A stretch of 64,000 nucleotides of DNA from Aradus depressus (Eukaryota; Arthropoda; Insecta; Hemiptera; Aradidae): the NCBI GenBank assembly GCA_963662175.1, contig OY759217.1, positions 11,782,562 through 11,846,561 on the forward strand, given 5' to 3'. A program made the position numbers and the translations under genes. Numbering within the stretch: position 1 is the first letter of the stretch; each line of letters begins with the position of its first letter. A model generated the notes under the pieces. The model ran no database searches. It was not told the DNA's origin and saw only the letters and a program-made list of their open reading frames with translations. This document shows, piece after piece, positions 1 through 11,971 of the stretch.

Positions 1-260
1 CACGATAACTACCGATAGAATTAATGTGCCGACACAGTGTTATATGAGTATCCAGAACCCCATAAGGACAACACCTACTGATTTTCAGCTAAATCGGTCA
101 AAGGGAAGATGGAACAAAACAAAAACCACCATAATTGATGATGTAATGAATGTATCGATGCGAAATTTAGACGAGGATTCAGAAGCAGAATGTTATACGT
201 CTAGATAGGTCTGAAAACTGTCTTGTAGACACTCAGTTTGTGGTTGAGGCGAAATTGAGA
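1..260 (-). repeat. MITE-A copy, cut by the window edge
   Basis: The complement has the family units GTGTCG.TACATTCATTACATC and (A)GGTGTTGTCCTTATGGGG. Two units are visible; the TACTTCCCC end is not clear. Confidence 0.7.
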
Positions 261-875
261 TCCCTTGTCCAACAGTCGTTTCACTAGTCCAAATCGTCAT
301 TTAATTTTCTGTCGTCTGCCTAAGTTGTTTGTTTCAAGTCAGTCGTCTGTCATGGTAGAGTTGTACCTCTTTGCCATGTTTCAGAGAATCATTATTCAGC
401 CATACAGTTGGGCACTCACCTTACCTCAAGGCGAATGTAATATGGAGCGATTCTATCTCGTTTATTTTAAATTAAAACAATTCACCCTTCTCCCGATATT
501 TGCATTTCTAATTTGCATTATTTAATATTCACCCAATGTACCCATCTCCCCCTTTCTGATATTGTAATACTAATTAAGCTCTTTAGGGTTGAGATCGATG
601 ATTAGTTTTTTTAATTATATATAAAAATATTATATAAATATATATACCTACTGGTAAATACTGAATTATTGTTTGCCAGTAAGTCATATCATGTATTCAT
701 TGTTGATCTAGCAAGGCCAGTTCCACTTTGTAACCTTAATATTCAAACATACATATTTTCATTTTATAATCATTTTATTATCTTAAATCTCTTTCCTTCT
801 CCCTGATGCTTTAAAATGTTTAATGTTGTTATTCATCTAAAATATTGTTTTATGACTGCACATTTCTAGAACTAC
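261..875. other. AT-rich DNA, nothing recognised
   Basis: Short open frames only, with AT-rich runs near 615-650. A shared end with MITE-A at 260 is unclear. Confidence 0.5.
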
Positions 876-1049
876 AAAAAAACTGGAACAACTAAACATT
901 GAAAGTAATTATTTACAAACAGTCCCTGACTCTAACTTTATAATTTTCCTATTTATATATAAGAAAATTTGAGCTAGTCAGAGCAATTGTAGTCAGCATG
1001 GAATGTTTGTAAATAATTGCTTTCAATGTTTATTCGCTCCAGTTTTTTT
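876..1049. repeat. Fold-back element with 45-bp inverted ends
   Basis: 876-920 and 1005-1049 are reverse complements with about five mismatches (AAAAAAACTGGA.. / ..TCCAGTTTTTTT). The inside also folds (CTGACTCTAAC with GAGCTAGTCAG). Total 174 bp: a MITE-like fossil. Confidence 0.7.
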
Positions 1050-1531
1050 TATATTTGTTTTGAATTGACTTTCTAAAATATCAGTAATGCTTGGACGGTG
1101 TCCGTCTCACATGTAACAAGCAGCTAATTTAAGAAAAATGTATGTAATAATAAAATAAAGTAAATACAGAGATAATAAAAATGTATGTTGAAATGTAGGA
1201 AAATACAAAGAAAGGAGGATGAAAGGCTAATCAGAAGGAAAAGATTTGAAGGAAGCCACTGAAGGAGTTCGACTGACGGCAGAGGAGCCATAGGAGGGGA
1301 TGAAGAGGTCCGAAGGACAGGATCTGGTGTCTCTCTGGTAGATGGAGGACTTAAATTGGAATATTAGTAAAGATTGTAGGTTTTTTTTGGATTTTAGCAT
1401 GCATTATTTGCAGCAAGAGGAAAGAACCTAGGAGATAGAAGGATTTGAGCCATTTCAACTCGTACTAGGGCGAGAAATGCGCATACCTAAGGACAAAAAG
1501 TAGGCTTTTGAGTTGAGGTATACATAACATA

Positions 1532-1786
1532 GCTCCCTTTCGTTGCTCTAGTGAACATGAGCCCGACTGTACAACGGGAGTCATTTATTTGGCCTACCCA
1601 GCCTAGAGTAGGGGTCTTTAAGGAGTATCTGACATAGCACAGGCTCGGGTCAATCGCGCAACGTTCTATATTTAGAACGACGTGCTTAAGGTTTTTTTAC
1701 CTCTCAGATAAAAAAAACCTAAGGACCTCGGCCGGGTTTTGAACCCGCGATTTTCAGCTCAGTAAGCAAGCATATATATGAACGCC
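1532..1786 (-). mobile_element. SINE-A copy
   Basis: The complement shows the SINE-A order: tRNA-like head with B box GGGTTCAAAAC, the hairpin around ATCTGAGAGGT, the GACGTGC-type block, and the CGGGCTCATG block. The 3' end is truncated and the A-box region is mutated (ATATATATGAACGCC). Confidence 0.85.
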
Positions 1787-2194
1787 TCTGTGTTTCTTAT
1801 AGAAATAAAATACTTTGTTTTCCCGTAGTATCAAATGCTACCATGTCTTATAATCTCTCCTCCAATTTTTTTGTCGGGCTGTCGATTCATTGAAAACATT
1901 TTTGAACTCCCAGATATAATATTTACTTAGTAAAGAGTTTTCAGATAAGAAAAACAACGCAACAGGTTTATTTTTTATCATATATAAAGAATAAAAAAAT
2001 GCTTAAAATTTACGTTCAATTACTGGAACAAAGATGTGATAAAACAAAAAAAAAGGGTTAAACGTAATTGGTTTTATATTTCAGATTTTTTGTTTCCAAA
2101 TTTCTTGTTCGGTTGAGGGATCAAAGAGAAAAGTGAGATTATGAAAAAAAAGGTAATTTATTTCCCTTTGTTTTTATATTTTGTTCCTAAAATT

Positions 2195-2311
2195 TAAATA
2201 TATATCAGAAAAACAATCAATACTACGGTGACGTATACAGAATAACATTGTCAAGGATAATATAAATATATATATCAGAAAAACATTCAGTATTACGGAG
2301 CCGTATATCAT
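2195..2311. repeat. 70-bp tandem duplication
   Basis: TATATCAGAAAAACAATCAA at 2201 returns 70 bp later as TATATCAGAAAAACATTCAG, with CGGTGACGTATA and CGGAGCCGTATA following. Two copies, no known family. Confidence 0.65.
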
Positions 2312-2339
2312 AAAAATGAATGTATTGACAGGTAATTTT

Positions 2340-2605
2340 CTATGTAAATTAAAAACCCCATAAGGACACCTATTAATTTTCTGCGAAATCGAGCGAAGGC
2401 AAAGAGTGGATCAGAGTAGGGGGCTTAACTCAAAAACCCTAATAACTGCTTATGTAGCGAATGTATCGACACGAAATTTAGTATCAGTATTCAGAAGTCT
2501 CTATGCAAGTCAAATACTGATTTTTAGCCATAACGTTCCATTAGTTTTAGTGGTAGAGCGAAAAATTAATTGATTAATTTGTGCTGGGGATGTACATTGG
2601 CGGTG
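2340..2605 (-). repeat. MITE-A copy, one end present
   Basis: One tandem unit (CTAATAACTGCTTATGTAGC, GAATGTATCGACACGAAATT) and the end AATTAATTTGTGCTGGGGAT with TIR-like GCTGGGGATGTA at 2582-2593. Confidence 0.75.
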
Positions 2606-2734
2606 ATTCATAGACACATTATGTTTATTTTTTATTTTTATTTCAGAGAGTGATCTGTAAAAATGTGGTGGATATAAGAAACCCATGTAATGGCCACATT
2701 ATGTTTATTTTTTTTTTCATTTTAAACTAGTTAC

Positions 2735-3140
2735 AATAGCCAATGCACCCACACAAAACCTTTCACACTGATCTAAATACTTCCCCTTTGTCATCCAATT
2801 AGCTAAATCCAGGCACAAAAAAATATTTCCCCCCTTTAGTATCCCACATTAATCCTCTAGTCGGTACCCTTCCTTCTGCCACACTTCCTGAACGACGCCT
2901 TAAGCGCCAATGGCCTAGAGACCTTCTCAGATCCGGCAGTGACAGCGACTAGTCATAAATGAGTGCGACTTAGTGCCGTGCCTAAGGAGTGTCACTACTG
3001 AGTGATTTTTCCTCTCTTGACATTTTGACATTGCCATTTTTTTTTCTACTTTACTACATTTGCTTGTTTTATATATTTTTATACAGTTGTAAATATCTCT
3101 TTGTAAATTAAAAAAGAAAAAAAATAGTAAATATTATTAT
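2735..3140 (+). mobile_element. Jockey family C, 3' fragment
   Basis: Shares with 47404-47998 the blocks CCTTTCACACTGATCT, TTTGTCATC(C/G)AATTAGC, TAATCCTCTAGTC and the UTR CATTTGCTTGT..TTTGTAAAT. The coding part is the very C-terminus of the RT (DRLRRQWPRDL type end). The tail is A-rich near 3105-3125. Confidence 0.75.
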
Positions 3141-3714
3141 TATATGATAATAATACGGTTATTTGCTTCTATAAGGAGCCGAAAATGGGGATGTGCGTGA
3201 AATGCGGGTTGGATGTACACCCTCCTTGAAGGGGTTCCCGCCTGGTCACACCACAGACACTCCATCTATACCACTACACTGTCACTTTACTCTAACTTTA
3301 TTTCCTTCAAATTTCCTTTTTCCTTTCTTTCTATTTCCACTTCGGGAAAATGTCGTTTTCTATCTCTCAGACCTACCGATATTCTGTTATGTTTTGGAGA
3401 AAATATTGAAATGTATTCTGTTCAATTTTTTTTATATTTCTCCTTTCGTAAACCATATAGAAAAAGGGAGTAGTGGTTGGTATTCATGGACAAATAGAGG
3501 TGGACATTTTCATAGGATATTATGGAAGATATTCCAATAAATTGATCTGCCAATCCACTTTATCTCGCCTCTTCACATATATAGGTACGTATTTTAATGT
3601 TGAAAAAAATAAATATATAATATATTTTTAAATATCTATATATAGGTATTGTATATTTTAAAAATAAAAATAATTTGTTGTTTTTGATTATTTGTTTTTA
3701 ATTCAATATATATC

Positions 3715-4120
3715 CCCAAGGATCACCCCTCCCTTCCCACTGATTCCGCTGAAAATTAATATGTGTCGACTTTAGAGGGATTTGAATTTACTTATAAAAA
3801 TTCTTGTCAATACAATCATTACAAAGGCAGTTATTAAAGTTTTCGTGTTGAGGCTTCCTCCTGATCCCCGTCTTATCATTGCGTGATTTGAATGAAATTC
3901 AATAGGTGACATCCTTAGAGGGTTCTGGTGGACACATATAAAATTTCGTCTCTCGATACATTCATCCTATCGGGTGTTATCGTGTAGACAGACACACGCA
4001 CAGACATACTAAGACAATTTTCTTCATTTTTGGGATCAGAAGGTCGGAAAACATTAAATTCCTTTGAAAATTCCGCATCGAATTTCTGACCGTAACTTCC
4101 TCTAAACTTATTGTTATAGA
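3715..4120 (+). repeat. MITE-A copy, interior and right part
   Basis: TTGTCAATACAATCATTACA, GGCAGTTATTAAAG, then CAGACACACGCACAGACA and TCGAATTTCTGACCGTAACT. The right TIR is lost. Confidence 0.7.
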
Positions 4121-4493
4121 GAAACATAAGTAACATTATATGTCGACTTACATTCATTACATAAATTAATACAAGGGATGTAAAAATTGATAGAGTTTTT
4201 TCTTCATCAAAGTGCAAAGGCGCCATATTGATTATGTTGAGGTAGGAGAAGAGACAGGAAAAAGAGCTATATTAAATAAAACCAGCTGATCCTATAGAAT
4301 ATAAACCCAATTTTTAGAATATCTAATATAAAAAGAGGTTCTCTCTGACAGCAGTTTCACAATTAAAAGGTATTGATTGGATGTCACCCAGTTGAATAGG
4401 ACTCATACACGTTGTCTTCTCTAACTCAAACCCAAAACGTAGTCGTACAGCGTAACTTGACTGTCCATAAACTACACAACGCAATTGTTGTCT

Positions 4494-4520
4494 CCCCCCC
4501 CCCCCCCCCCCCCCCCCCCC
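4494..4520 (+). repeat. 27-base poly-C run
   Basis: Uninterrupted C on the plus strand. The minus-strand frame 4323-4538 with poly-glycine is an artefact of this run. Confidence 0.95.
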
Positions 4521-4999
4521 ACTGTCAAAAAGTGTCACTCTCCCCCTCTCCCTTTATGTAACAAAAAAAATATTTTTTTTTTCACTTACATAGGGTGTGA
4601 TATATAAAAAAAAATACACATATTAAAATGATTGAATTATTAATATTAAAAAATTAATTATATTTATTTTTCTATGAAAAGCAATTTTCTTTTAAAACAA
4701 ATGAGTAAAAAAAAACACGGCCATCAGCTGTTTTTTTAGTGTAGTGTAGAGGAGTCGATGCCTGGGCCTTTAGGGCCTTTCTCGAAAACTACTGTAAAAA
4801 TCAAAATATAGTAAATGAAAGGAGATAACATTTCTACAGGAAATGTGGTAATTTATTTTTTATCATTTATTCCTTTTTGTTTTCATTATTAATTATTATT
4901 ATTTAATTATTATTAATTATTATTTATATATTTTTTTATTTATCATTTATTTAAGATTAAACCTAAAACTTAAATCCTCTTTTTATTTACCACAAGGGA

Positions 5000-5432
5000 C
5001 TTTTCAATCCTAAATTATATTTTGATACATTCATTATATCGGCAATTATTATGGTTTTTAATTCCCTTCCTTTCTCTTCGGACGATTCTGGCGAAAGTTA
5101 ATACGTGTCTGATTGTCATACTTATGGGGTTATGAATTTACATATGACACTTCATGTCAATACATCCGTTATAATGGCAGTTATTAAAGTTTTTGTGTTA
5201 GTCGCCCCCTCCTCCCTTCCTAATCCTACTTATCCCTTAGGCCGATTTGGCTATAGGTTTCTGGATACACATATTAAATTCCATGTCGATAAATTCATTC
5301 TTTGAGAGTTATCGATTTTTTTTTCATTTTTGGAATTAAGGTGTCGAACAACATGAAATTCCGATGGAAACTCAACATCGAATTTCTGGCCGATTATAAA
5401 ACTTCCCCCCTGTACTTTATATAGCTGGGGAA
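5000..5432 (+). repeat. MITE-A copy with right end
   Basis: Three units of CATTCATTATATCGGCA type, the CATTTTTGGAATTAAGGTGT segment, and the end TATATAGCTGGGGAA at about 5419-5432. Open frame 5105-5305 is within the repeat and is not a gene. Confidence 0.75.
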
Positions 5433-5445
5433 AAAAATAAAAAAA

Positions 5446-5475
5446 ATAAAAGAAGAAGAAGAAGAGAGAGAGAGT
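5446..5475 (+). repeat. GAA and GA microsatellite
   Basis: AGAAGAAGAAGAAGAGAGAG just after the MITE-A end at 5432. A 14-base C run follows at about 5646-5659. Confidence 0.85.
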
Positions 5476-6105
5476 GGGGACAACTGACTGGATGTAGAAT
5501 GTTTTTTCGTTGCTCTATGGCGGTTAAGCCGGTGGACTCAAGGGATTTTGAGCTGTCCTTTCCTGTGATTACCATCCCCATCCCCACCCTCCCATGAGAA
5601 ATGTCTCGCCCTTTGCAAACTTGGTTTAGAGGCGAGGGTGTTCGCCCCCCCCCCCCCCCTCCAGATCGGATTGAGAGATCCTTCGAGCTTTACTTGAAGA
5701 AGCTTCTAGAATTTTTGACGAACAGATAAAAGAAATGAGAGTCACAGGGAAAAGATACGTGGGTCTTCAGACGTACAAGATATGTTTGGGGCTAGATGGA
5801 ATAGATCCCCACAATAATTGGCGCTCAACTTTGTTTTCTCTTTTACAAAACACTTTTGAGCAGAGGAAAATTTGATGGTTTTCAGAGGTTTTTAAATTGA
5901 ACTACTGAATTTTTTAATAAATGCAAATTTTACTATTTATTATTAATGCAGAAATTAACAGTAACACAAATAAGTGGTATTGTAATCCTAAAATATATTA
6001 GTGAATAGTCATTAATATTAATAATTATATATCATATTAATATATAATAATAATAATATGTAGTATATAGTACTAATAATATTAATACTGTATATATAAT
6101 ATTTT

Positions 6106-6451
6106 AGTTAGTTATTATGACTCATGCCCGGGCTTTAACTACGTGTTTATATCGCCTACTACCAGAGAGCTCTTTCGTCACTCTGGTAGACATGAACCCA
6201 ACTCTACTATGGGAATCGTGGGAAATTGCCTACCCTAAACATTTATTCGCCTAGGGTAGGGAGGGATCTTTATCGAGTACCTGACATCGTAGAGGCTCGG
6301 GACCATCGCTTAACGTTCCATCTGAAGGACGGCGTGCTTAAATGTGTTTTATCTTCAAGATAAAATAAACTAAGGGCCTCGGTTGGGTTACGTATCCGCT
6401 ATGTTTAGCTCAGTAAGCAAGCACGCATTCCACTGAGCTACGGGCGTCCTC
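6106..6451 (-). mobile_element. SINE-A, near full length
   Basis: Runs from the 3' end TTAGTTAGTTATTATGAC (plus strand) to the head GAGCTACGGGCGTCC. The internal TTTATCTTGAAGATAAAA hairpin is retained. AT-rich flanks share TATAATAT on both sides, a possible target duplication. Confidence 0.88.
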
Positions 6452-6726
6452 TATAATATAAATAAAATATAGTTTTTGGATCATCTCATTTACATTTGTT
6501 GGTAAAAAGCACAATGCAACTTTCAGTTCATGTTTCACCATTACCAGCTCTGATCTTTACATTTGTGTAGAAGGTTATTTTACTTACGTGTTATATGTTT
6601 ATATTTTATGTCTATATTTATACATTTTTTTTTTGTTTATACTTCAATTTTTGACCTCTTCTCAATTTGATGGCACAGTAACAAAACCTATCGTGGCACA
6701 TTAATGTTTGTTGTTATTGTGATTCG

Positions 6727-6892
6727 GGGGCTTAACTAATAATATCTGACATCATACAGGCTCGAGACTAACGTTCAACGTTCCATCTGAAGAATTATTC
6801 CATAATAACCTAAGCGCCACCTCACCCGGGTTTTGAACCCGCGATCTTGAGCTTAGTAGACAAGGACGCTACTTCTGAGCTACCGACTTCTT
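6727..6892 (-). mobile_element. SINE-A fragment, head half
   Basis: Retains the B box (GGGTTTTGAACCC on the plus strand) and the CTGAGCTACCG A-box end, with a deletion in the middle. An unexplained open frame follows directly (6893-7089). Confidence 0.8.
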
Positions 6893-7089
6893 CGCCGCGG
6901 CATAGAGATTGTGAATCCCCTTGGTTTAACTTGGATTTAAAAAAATTTGATTTTCGGTTGCCCGTCGCTAAATTAAGAAGGCAGCCCTTCATTGAAAAGC
7001 AGGAGGATCGAGATAATAGTAGATCGTGGAGGAGGGAGATATTGGAAGAGATTCGACAAGAGGCGAAAAATAAACCCACGCCTTTCTAG
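6893..7089 (+). CDS. Unrecognised coding-like stretch
   Basis: Open frame to TAG at 7087-7089 reading HRDCESPWFNLDLKKFDFRL, then PVAKLRRQPFIEKQ and SWRREILEEIRQEAK. It is richer in charged residues and less AT-rich than its surroundings, as real coding DNA would be. It begins where SINE-A 6727-6892 ends and has no clear splice acceptor. It may be a terminal exon, a processed fragment or a transposon piece. Confidence 0.3.
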
Positions 7090-7367
7090 TTTGTAGAATG
7101 GCAGTAAGTCTGAAGGCGTGAAGATATTTGTATCAAGAGGTAGAAGTCAAGGCAAGTTTACAATTACAGATAAACAAGCAAAAAACTTTTCAATTTGCTT
7201 CATACGCGAAAGTTGGTAATGAATTTTAGTATTAGTTTTTCCAGGTCAAAAGAATACATTTGTACACATTTCGTTGAAAAGGTCTTTTGCATTATTAGGC
7301 GAGTTTTGGATAAAAGCTTGTTTTTTTTTTTTTTTGTTTTTGTTTTTGTCTTTTATTTTTAAAGATA

Positions 7368-8165
7368 CAACTGTTGCTAGGGTGCAACAACCAGCATTTA
7401 TGATGGTATTGATATGTTGGCGTGAAGGGCATGTGAGAGGAAGACCATCGGGACGAAAATAATTAATGGACAAAAAAAATAAATAAAAAGGAATTGAAAG
7501 ACAATTGATGGATGGATAAGAGAAATGTTAAAAGTAAATAAAAATTGTAAAAAAAAAAAAAAAAAATTAAGAACTAATATGATTCAAAGTGGCAGTAAGT
7601 CGCGGTTCCATCTTCTCTTCAACCTTCGTGGGGGGTTTTATGGTAAGTGTTGTGAAAATAAAGTACGTAATTCTGGGTTTGTATGTGTGTAAAGTTTTCT
7701 AAGAAACCATATGTAAGTAGTTTGTATTGTGTCGGGTACTGTGTGTATCATAACATCGTTATGAAGACTTCACTTAGTGTTCTGTTGTTTATGTATGGGG
7801 GGGCACTGTGTTATTAGTCTGAGGGTTTTTGGCTGAAACGCCTGAATTCGTTTGGTGTTGGATGTTTTTGCTGAACCGTATATCTGTGATCCGTATGTCC
7901 ATAATGGTCTAAGTAAGTACCAAAGTGTAACAGTTCCGTTTTTGTGTCATGTCTAATTTTGATCATCTATTTAGAAGTCCATAGAGTATTTTGAGTCGAC
8001 AGTTCAGCGTGTTTCTTGTGAGACGTGTGTGAGGGTTCGATGTCAGTCTGCGAACTAATGTCAGTCCTAGGTATCGTACAGTATTAGTTTGAGGGAGGGT
8101 TTCTCGTCGAAGTGTAAATGTGATGTGCTGTGAATCTTGGTTCTAATGAAATTTTATTGTACATT
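7368..8165 (-). mobile_element. Jockey family A, decayed 3' end
   Basis: Matches the copy at 15190-16085: 3' UTR around CTGTTGCTAGGGTGCAACAA, then the RT C-terminal region near 7860-8050 with several indels. A poly-T run at 7320-7336 marks the 3' tail. No intact frame remains. Confidence 0.75.
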
Positions 8166-8566
8166 TTTTACATTTTCTGGATGTTGAAAATTTATAATAA
8201 TTATTTATTATTCATAATTTACTAATAATCAGGAATTATATTCGTACTGTTGGAAAGGAGGGAGGTAAATGGTTATGCTACTGCTGAAATAAAGCATTAT
8301 TGTAGTAGATCAGGTCTTCAAATTTTCTGTTAGAAACACCTCCCAGGATTGACGGAAATGCAGGACAGGTCAGACCAGAAAAAAGGGTGTGATATTTTTA
8401 CTTCCTGAGGTATACGTGATGTAGGGAATGTCACGTCGGGCTCAGCAATTGTAATGGCTCAACCTGTTATGGTTTAAGCCCTGTCGAGAGGGACATAAAA
8501 ATACCACAGAAACAAATTTTTCCTGATTTTGCGAAGAGGAGGAACACTACATGTGGTATAGCTAGA

Positions 8567-8665
8567 CTCATGCTCCGACTTGTCATGTCTCCTACTACCA
8601 GAGCGCTATTAACCTGGTCTTTAACAAGTATCTGACGTTGCATCTCTCAGATAAATAAAGTCGTC
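8567..8665 (-). mobile_element. SINE-A fragment with internal deletions
   Basis: CTACTACCAGAGCGCT, GGTCTTTAACAAGTATCTGACGT and CTCAGATAAATAAA pieces in family order. It abuts MITE-A at 8684. Confidence 0.65.
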
Positions 8666-8683
8666 GGTAAAACACCGGCGTTG

Positions 8684-9133
8684 TACTTCCCCAGCACAAA
8701 TTAATCGATTATGTTTCCGCTCTTCCGAACGGACTGTATTTTGTGTCGTTACATTGATTAGATCGACAGTTATTAGGGTTTTTAGTTGTGGACTCTCCTT
8801 TAATCCCCCTACCCTTCGGCTGATAACGCCAATTAATAGGTGTCGTCCTTATCAGGATTTGAATTTTAATATTATTTCATGTCGATTTTTCCATTACATC
8901 GGCAGTTATTATAGTTAAGTCCTCTGTTTTCTTTGATCGATTTGGCTGAAAATCAAAAGATGTTCTTATGGAGTTCTGGATAAATTAATACATTTTTTGA
9001 AGAGACACACACAAATAGACAGGAATTTTTTTCATTTTTGGAATCAGGGAACGTAAAATTTCGATGAAATTTCAACATCGAATTTCTGACTGATTACATA
9101 ATCTTCCCTACATTTCGTATATTTTGGAAAGTA
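8684..9133 (+). repeat. MITE-A, complete reference copy
   Basis: Left end TACTTCCCCAGC at 8684-8695; right end degraded to TTTTGGAAAGTA at 9122-9133, where other copies have GCTGGGGAAGTA. The interior has two ~130-bp tandem units (CAGTTATTAGGG near 8770, CAGTTATTATAG near 8900) and a unique right arm with TTTTTGGAATCAGGG. About 450 bp and no coding capacity, so a non-autonomous element. Confidence 0.75.
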
Positions 9134-10490
9134 AAACCTAAGCGTCCCAAAGGAAAGGAAACATAATTACCTGTTTGTCTAGACGTGCTGGGCGTGGCTG
9201 CTATAATATGGCGGACCGCGGGAAGGGGCCATGATTTAGTGGCTACCTTATTACAGAATCTTATAAAATAAGAGATAAAACATCGGGTTTTGTGATGTAA
9301 AATACACACATTAGTTGGTAACACATTATAAGTATTAAAGTATTCCAAAATCAATTATTATTATTTTAAATAAGAAAATCGTTAAATTGTTGAATTTTGT
9401 ATAAAAACAGCTGCAACGTTGAATATTTCACAAAAAATAGCTGTTGGGAGCTGTAATTAATAAATTAATTAGTAAATATAAATATACAAAGACTGGACCA
9501 TTCGCTTTTGTTTAAAATGAATGGAGAACAACCAACAATCGAAACAAATGCCGGCGATCACCTGTTTTATATAGACAAGCACAGTCTAAGGAGAGTGGTG
9601 TTATGATTAAGACAGTTCTACTGAGAGAGATGAAGCAGGACACATGATGTAGTGTTAAAACACAGTTGAAATATGGAGATGAGCCAAGGACAAATAAAAT
9701 AGTGAGCTACAGAAGATTTTTTTATTTATTAATATAATATATTATATGCTCAGTAATAAAAAAATTAAAGAGTGGCCACCGAAAAAAATAATGATGTAGT
9801 TTTAGAAAATAGTAAGTAAGAATTTTTGAATATAATTTTATTTTTTTTTATTTCCAAAATTATTTTTTTGATTTTTATAATGTAGGTTAAGTACAAATAA
9901 ACTCAACTTTATATATATATATTTTTTATAAGGGCCCTTTTCGGAAACTAGGTACTGTAGAAACTAAAATTTATTAGAAGACCAGCAACAATTTCTACAG
10001 GAAGTGTGATTATTATTTTTATTTGTTTATTTTGATTTTATTTTTTATACATTTTTTTAATTTTCACAGTGGGGATGTTAGCTTAACCTCGCCAAGCTGT
10101 AACAGGTTGAGCAACTACGACTGGTGACTCCTTATCTTATCAGAAGGCCCACGAAGTTTGAGGGCGCTATCTTTTTATCAGCTACAGCGGCTTCGACCAG
10201 CCCTACGCTGACCAACAGCCGATGTAGCCCCAACGATAGACAAAGAGAAGTGGTCACGTTGCTGTTCCCGGGAGGGGGAATGATGTAGAGGCTCCCTTCT
10301 GACAGAAACAGATATTTATCTTTAGATACAAAACATTAAAGTCACTTATAGATAGATATAATACATCAGCTTCTCCGGAAATTTGAGGATCGCCTCGCTC
10401 GGGCTTAAACCATATAACAGGTTTATCGGAATTTCACATTTTCCGAACCCTTTAAAAGAAAACAAAAAAAAGTAAAATTTTACGTTTGTA
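9134..10490. other. Unassigned; GC-richer island at 10080-10290
   Basis: Mostly AT-rich. 10080-10290 is distinct (CAGGTTGAGCAACTACGACT, CCAACAGCCGATGTAGCCCC) and could be a decayed LTR or retroelement piece, but no motif is visible. Confidence 0.35.
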
Positions 10491-10494
10491 TTTC

Positions 10495-10850
10495 TGTTTT
10501 TGTGAACACAATAACTCCCGATAAAATGAACGTATTGACACAACATTTTCATGTGGATCCAGAAGCCCACATGGTCGTCGCAGATTAGCAGGAGGGCTAA
10601 ACTCCAAAGCACTAATAACTCTCGATAAAATTAATGTATGCACTTGAAATATTTTATGTAAATACAGGAACGCAGGAGGGCGACACCTTATTTCGATTTT
10701 CGCTTAAATTAACACCAAATAATATATGTGGTCTCAAAAGTTCGACGTATACCTACTGATTTTTAGCTAAATTGGGCCAAGGAATAAGAGGGTTTAGAGA
10801 AAACGCGCAAAAACTTTTGTTGCAAATAAGTTGAGGTAGAGAAGTGGGGG
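10495..10850 (-). repeat. MITE-A copy, decayed
   Basis: Two units: ACTCCCGATAAAATGAACGT at 10516 and ACTCTCGATAAAATTAATGT at 10618, followed by an interior segment with ACCTACTGATTTTTAGCTAA. The ends are unclear. Confidence 0.65.
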
Positions 10851-11242
10851 AGCTGGTGATTCCCTGACCACTATTTTTTTTAAATTGTTTTACCTATGAA
10901 ACCCTAAAAATGTGACATTTTCAAAATTGGTTTATTTTATCTTTGTATATGTATTTAATTTATTATTTTATTTATTCATACTGTTCGCGGAGGTAATATT
11001 AAACTTCACAAATTAATAAACTTAATAAGTTAGGAGAATAAAAATCACAATGATAAATTTACAAGAACTCCATCTATATAGCCTTAATTAATTAAAAAAA
11101 TATTAAAAAGAAAATGAAGGGCTGAAGGTACCCACGGTGTGACCATTGAAGAAATCTTTTTAATAATTACATTGGATTACTTCAAGGGCCATTTTTATTA
11201 AACGTATATATATATATATAGAGAGAGAGAGAGAAAGAGCGT

Positions 11243-11437
11243 GGGGGTGGGTAGCTAAGGTTAGCGTGCTTGCCTACTGAGCTCAAGATCGCCGGTTTAA
11301 ATTCCGGACGAGGTTCTTAGGTTTTTTATCTGGAAGGTAAAAAAACCTTGAGCAGGCCGTTCTTCGGATGGGACGTTAAGCGATTGTCCCGAGCTTGAAT
11401 GATGTCAGGTACATGTAACCCGGTAACTAAACATAAG
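11243..11437 (+). mobile_element. SINE-A, 5' half
   Basis: Head GGTAGCTAAGGTTAGCG, B-box region GGTTTAAATTCC, hairpin TTTTTTATCTGGAAGGTAAA and the TTCGGATGGGACGTTAAGCG block. A (TA)8(GA)7 microsatellite at 11205-11234 lies directly upstream. Confidence 0.85.
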
Positions 11438-11971
11438 TTGGGTTTGATCTTGGATCAAACATTCTCAATAAATTTGATCAAAATCTGAGAGATTGATGTT
11501 TTTAGCCTCAATGATTTGGCGTGAAATGACCTTATTGGAAAAAGTAATCTTTCAAAGCAAAATATTCATAGACTGTAAGACTTCTTCGAAAGACTGTTTT
11601 ATAAATATATTACAAGTTTTTATATGAAATTTATTAATTCCTAAATTACCCATTGTTAGAATGAATAAATTATAAAGACCATCATAAATAATGTTCACAA
11701 AGATAAATATAATAGACTACAAGGGAGATAAATTAAGTTAAAGATTTTCTGAATGGAGATTACAATTTTTACTGATATAAATGTTATTTTACCCACTCAA
11801 ATCAAAGTAACACATATCAGATCACGCATGTTATCTACTAACAGGTAATTTATAAAGAGAGATGAGAAGTGTTTACCAATGCATTCTATATTGATTTTTT
11901 CGTAATATACGTCTTATAGGCGTATAGTTAGTAATAAGCAGCTATAAGCACTTTAGTATTTAAAGGTCAAA

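Noticed and set aside
265..525. Short membrane-protein-like ORF
   Set aside because: Hydrophobicity follows from AT-rich codons; no start context, splice sites or homology seen.
4323..4538. Poly-glycine ORF on the minus strand
   Set aside because: Produced by the 27-base C run; the rest shows no coding character.
7246..7473. ORFs over the poly-T/poly-A tract (both strands)
   Set aside because: They translate the tail of a Jockey family A copy (poly-Phe or poly-Lys).
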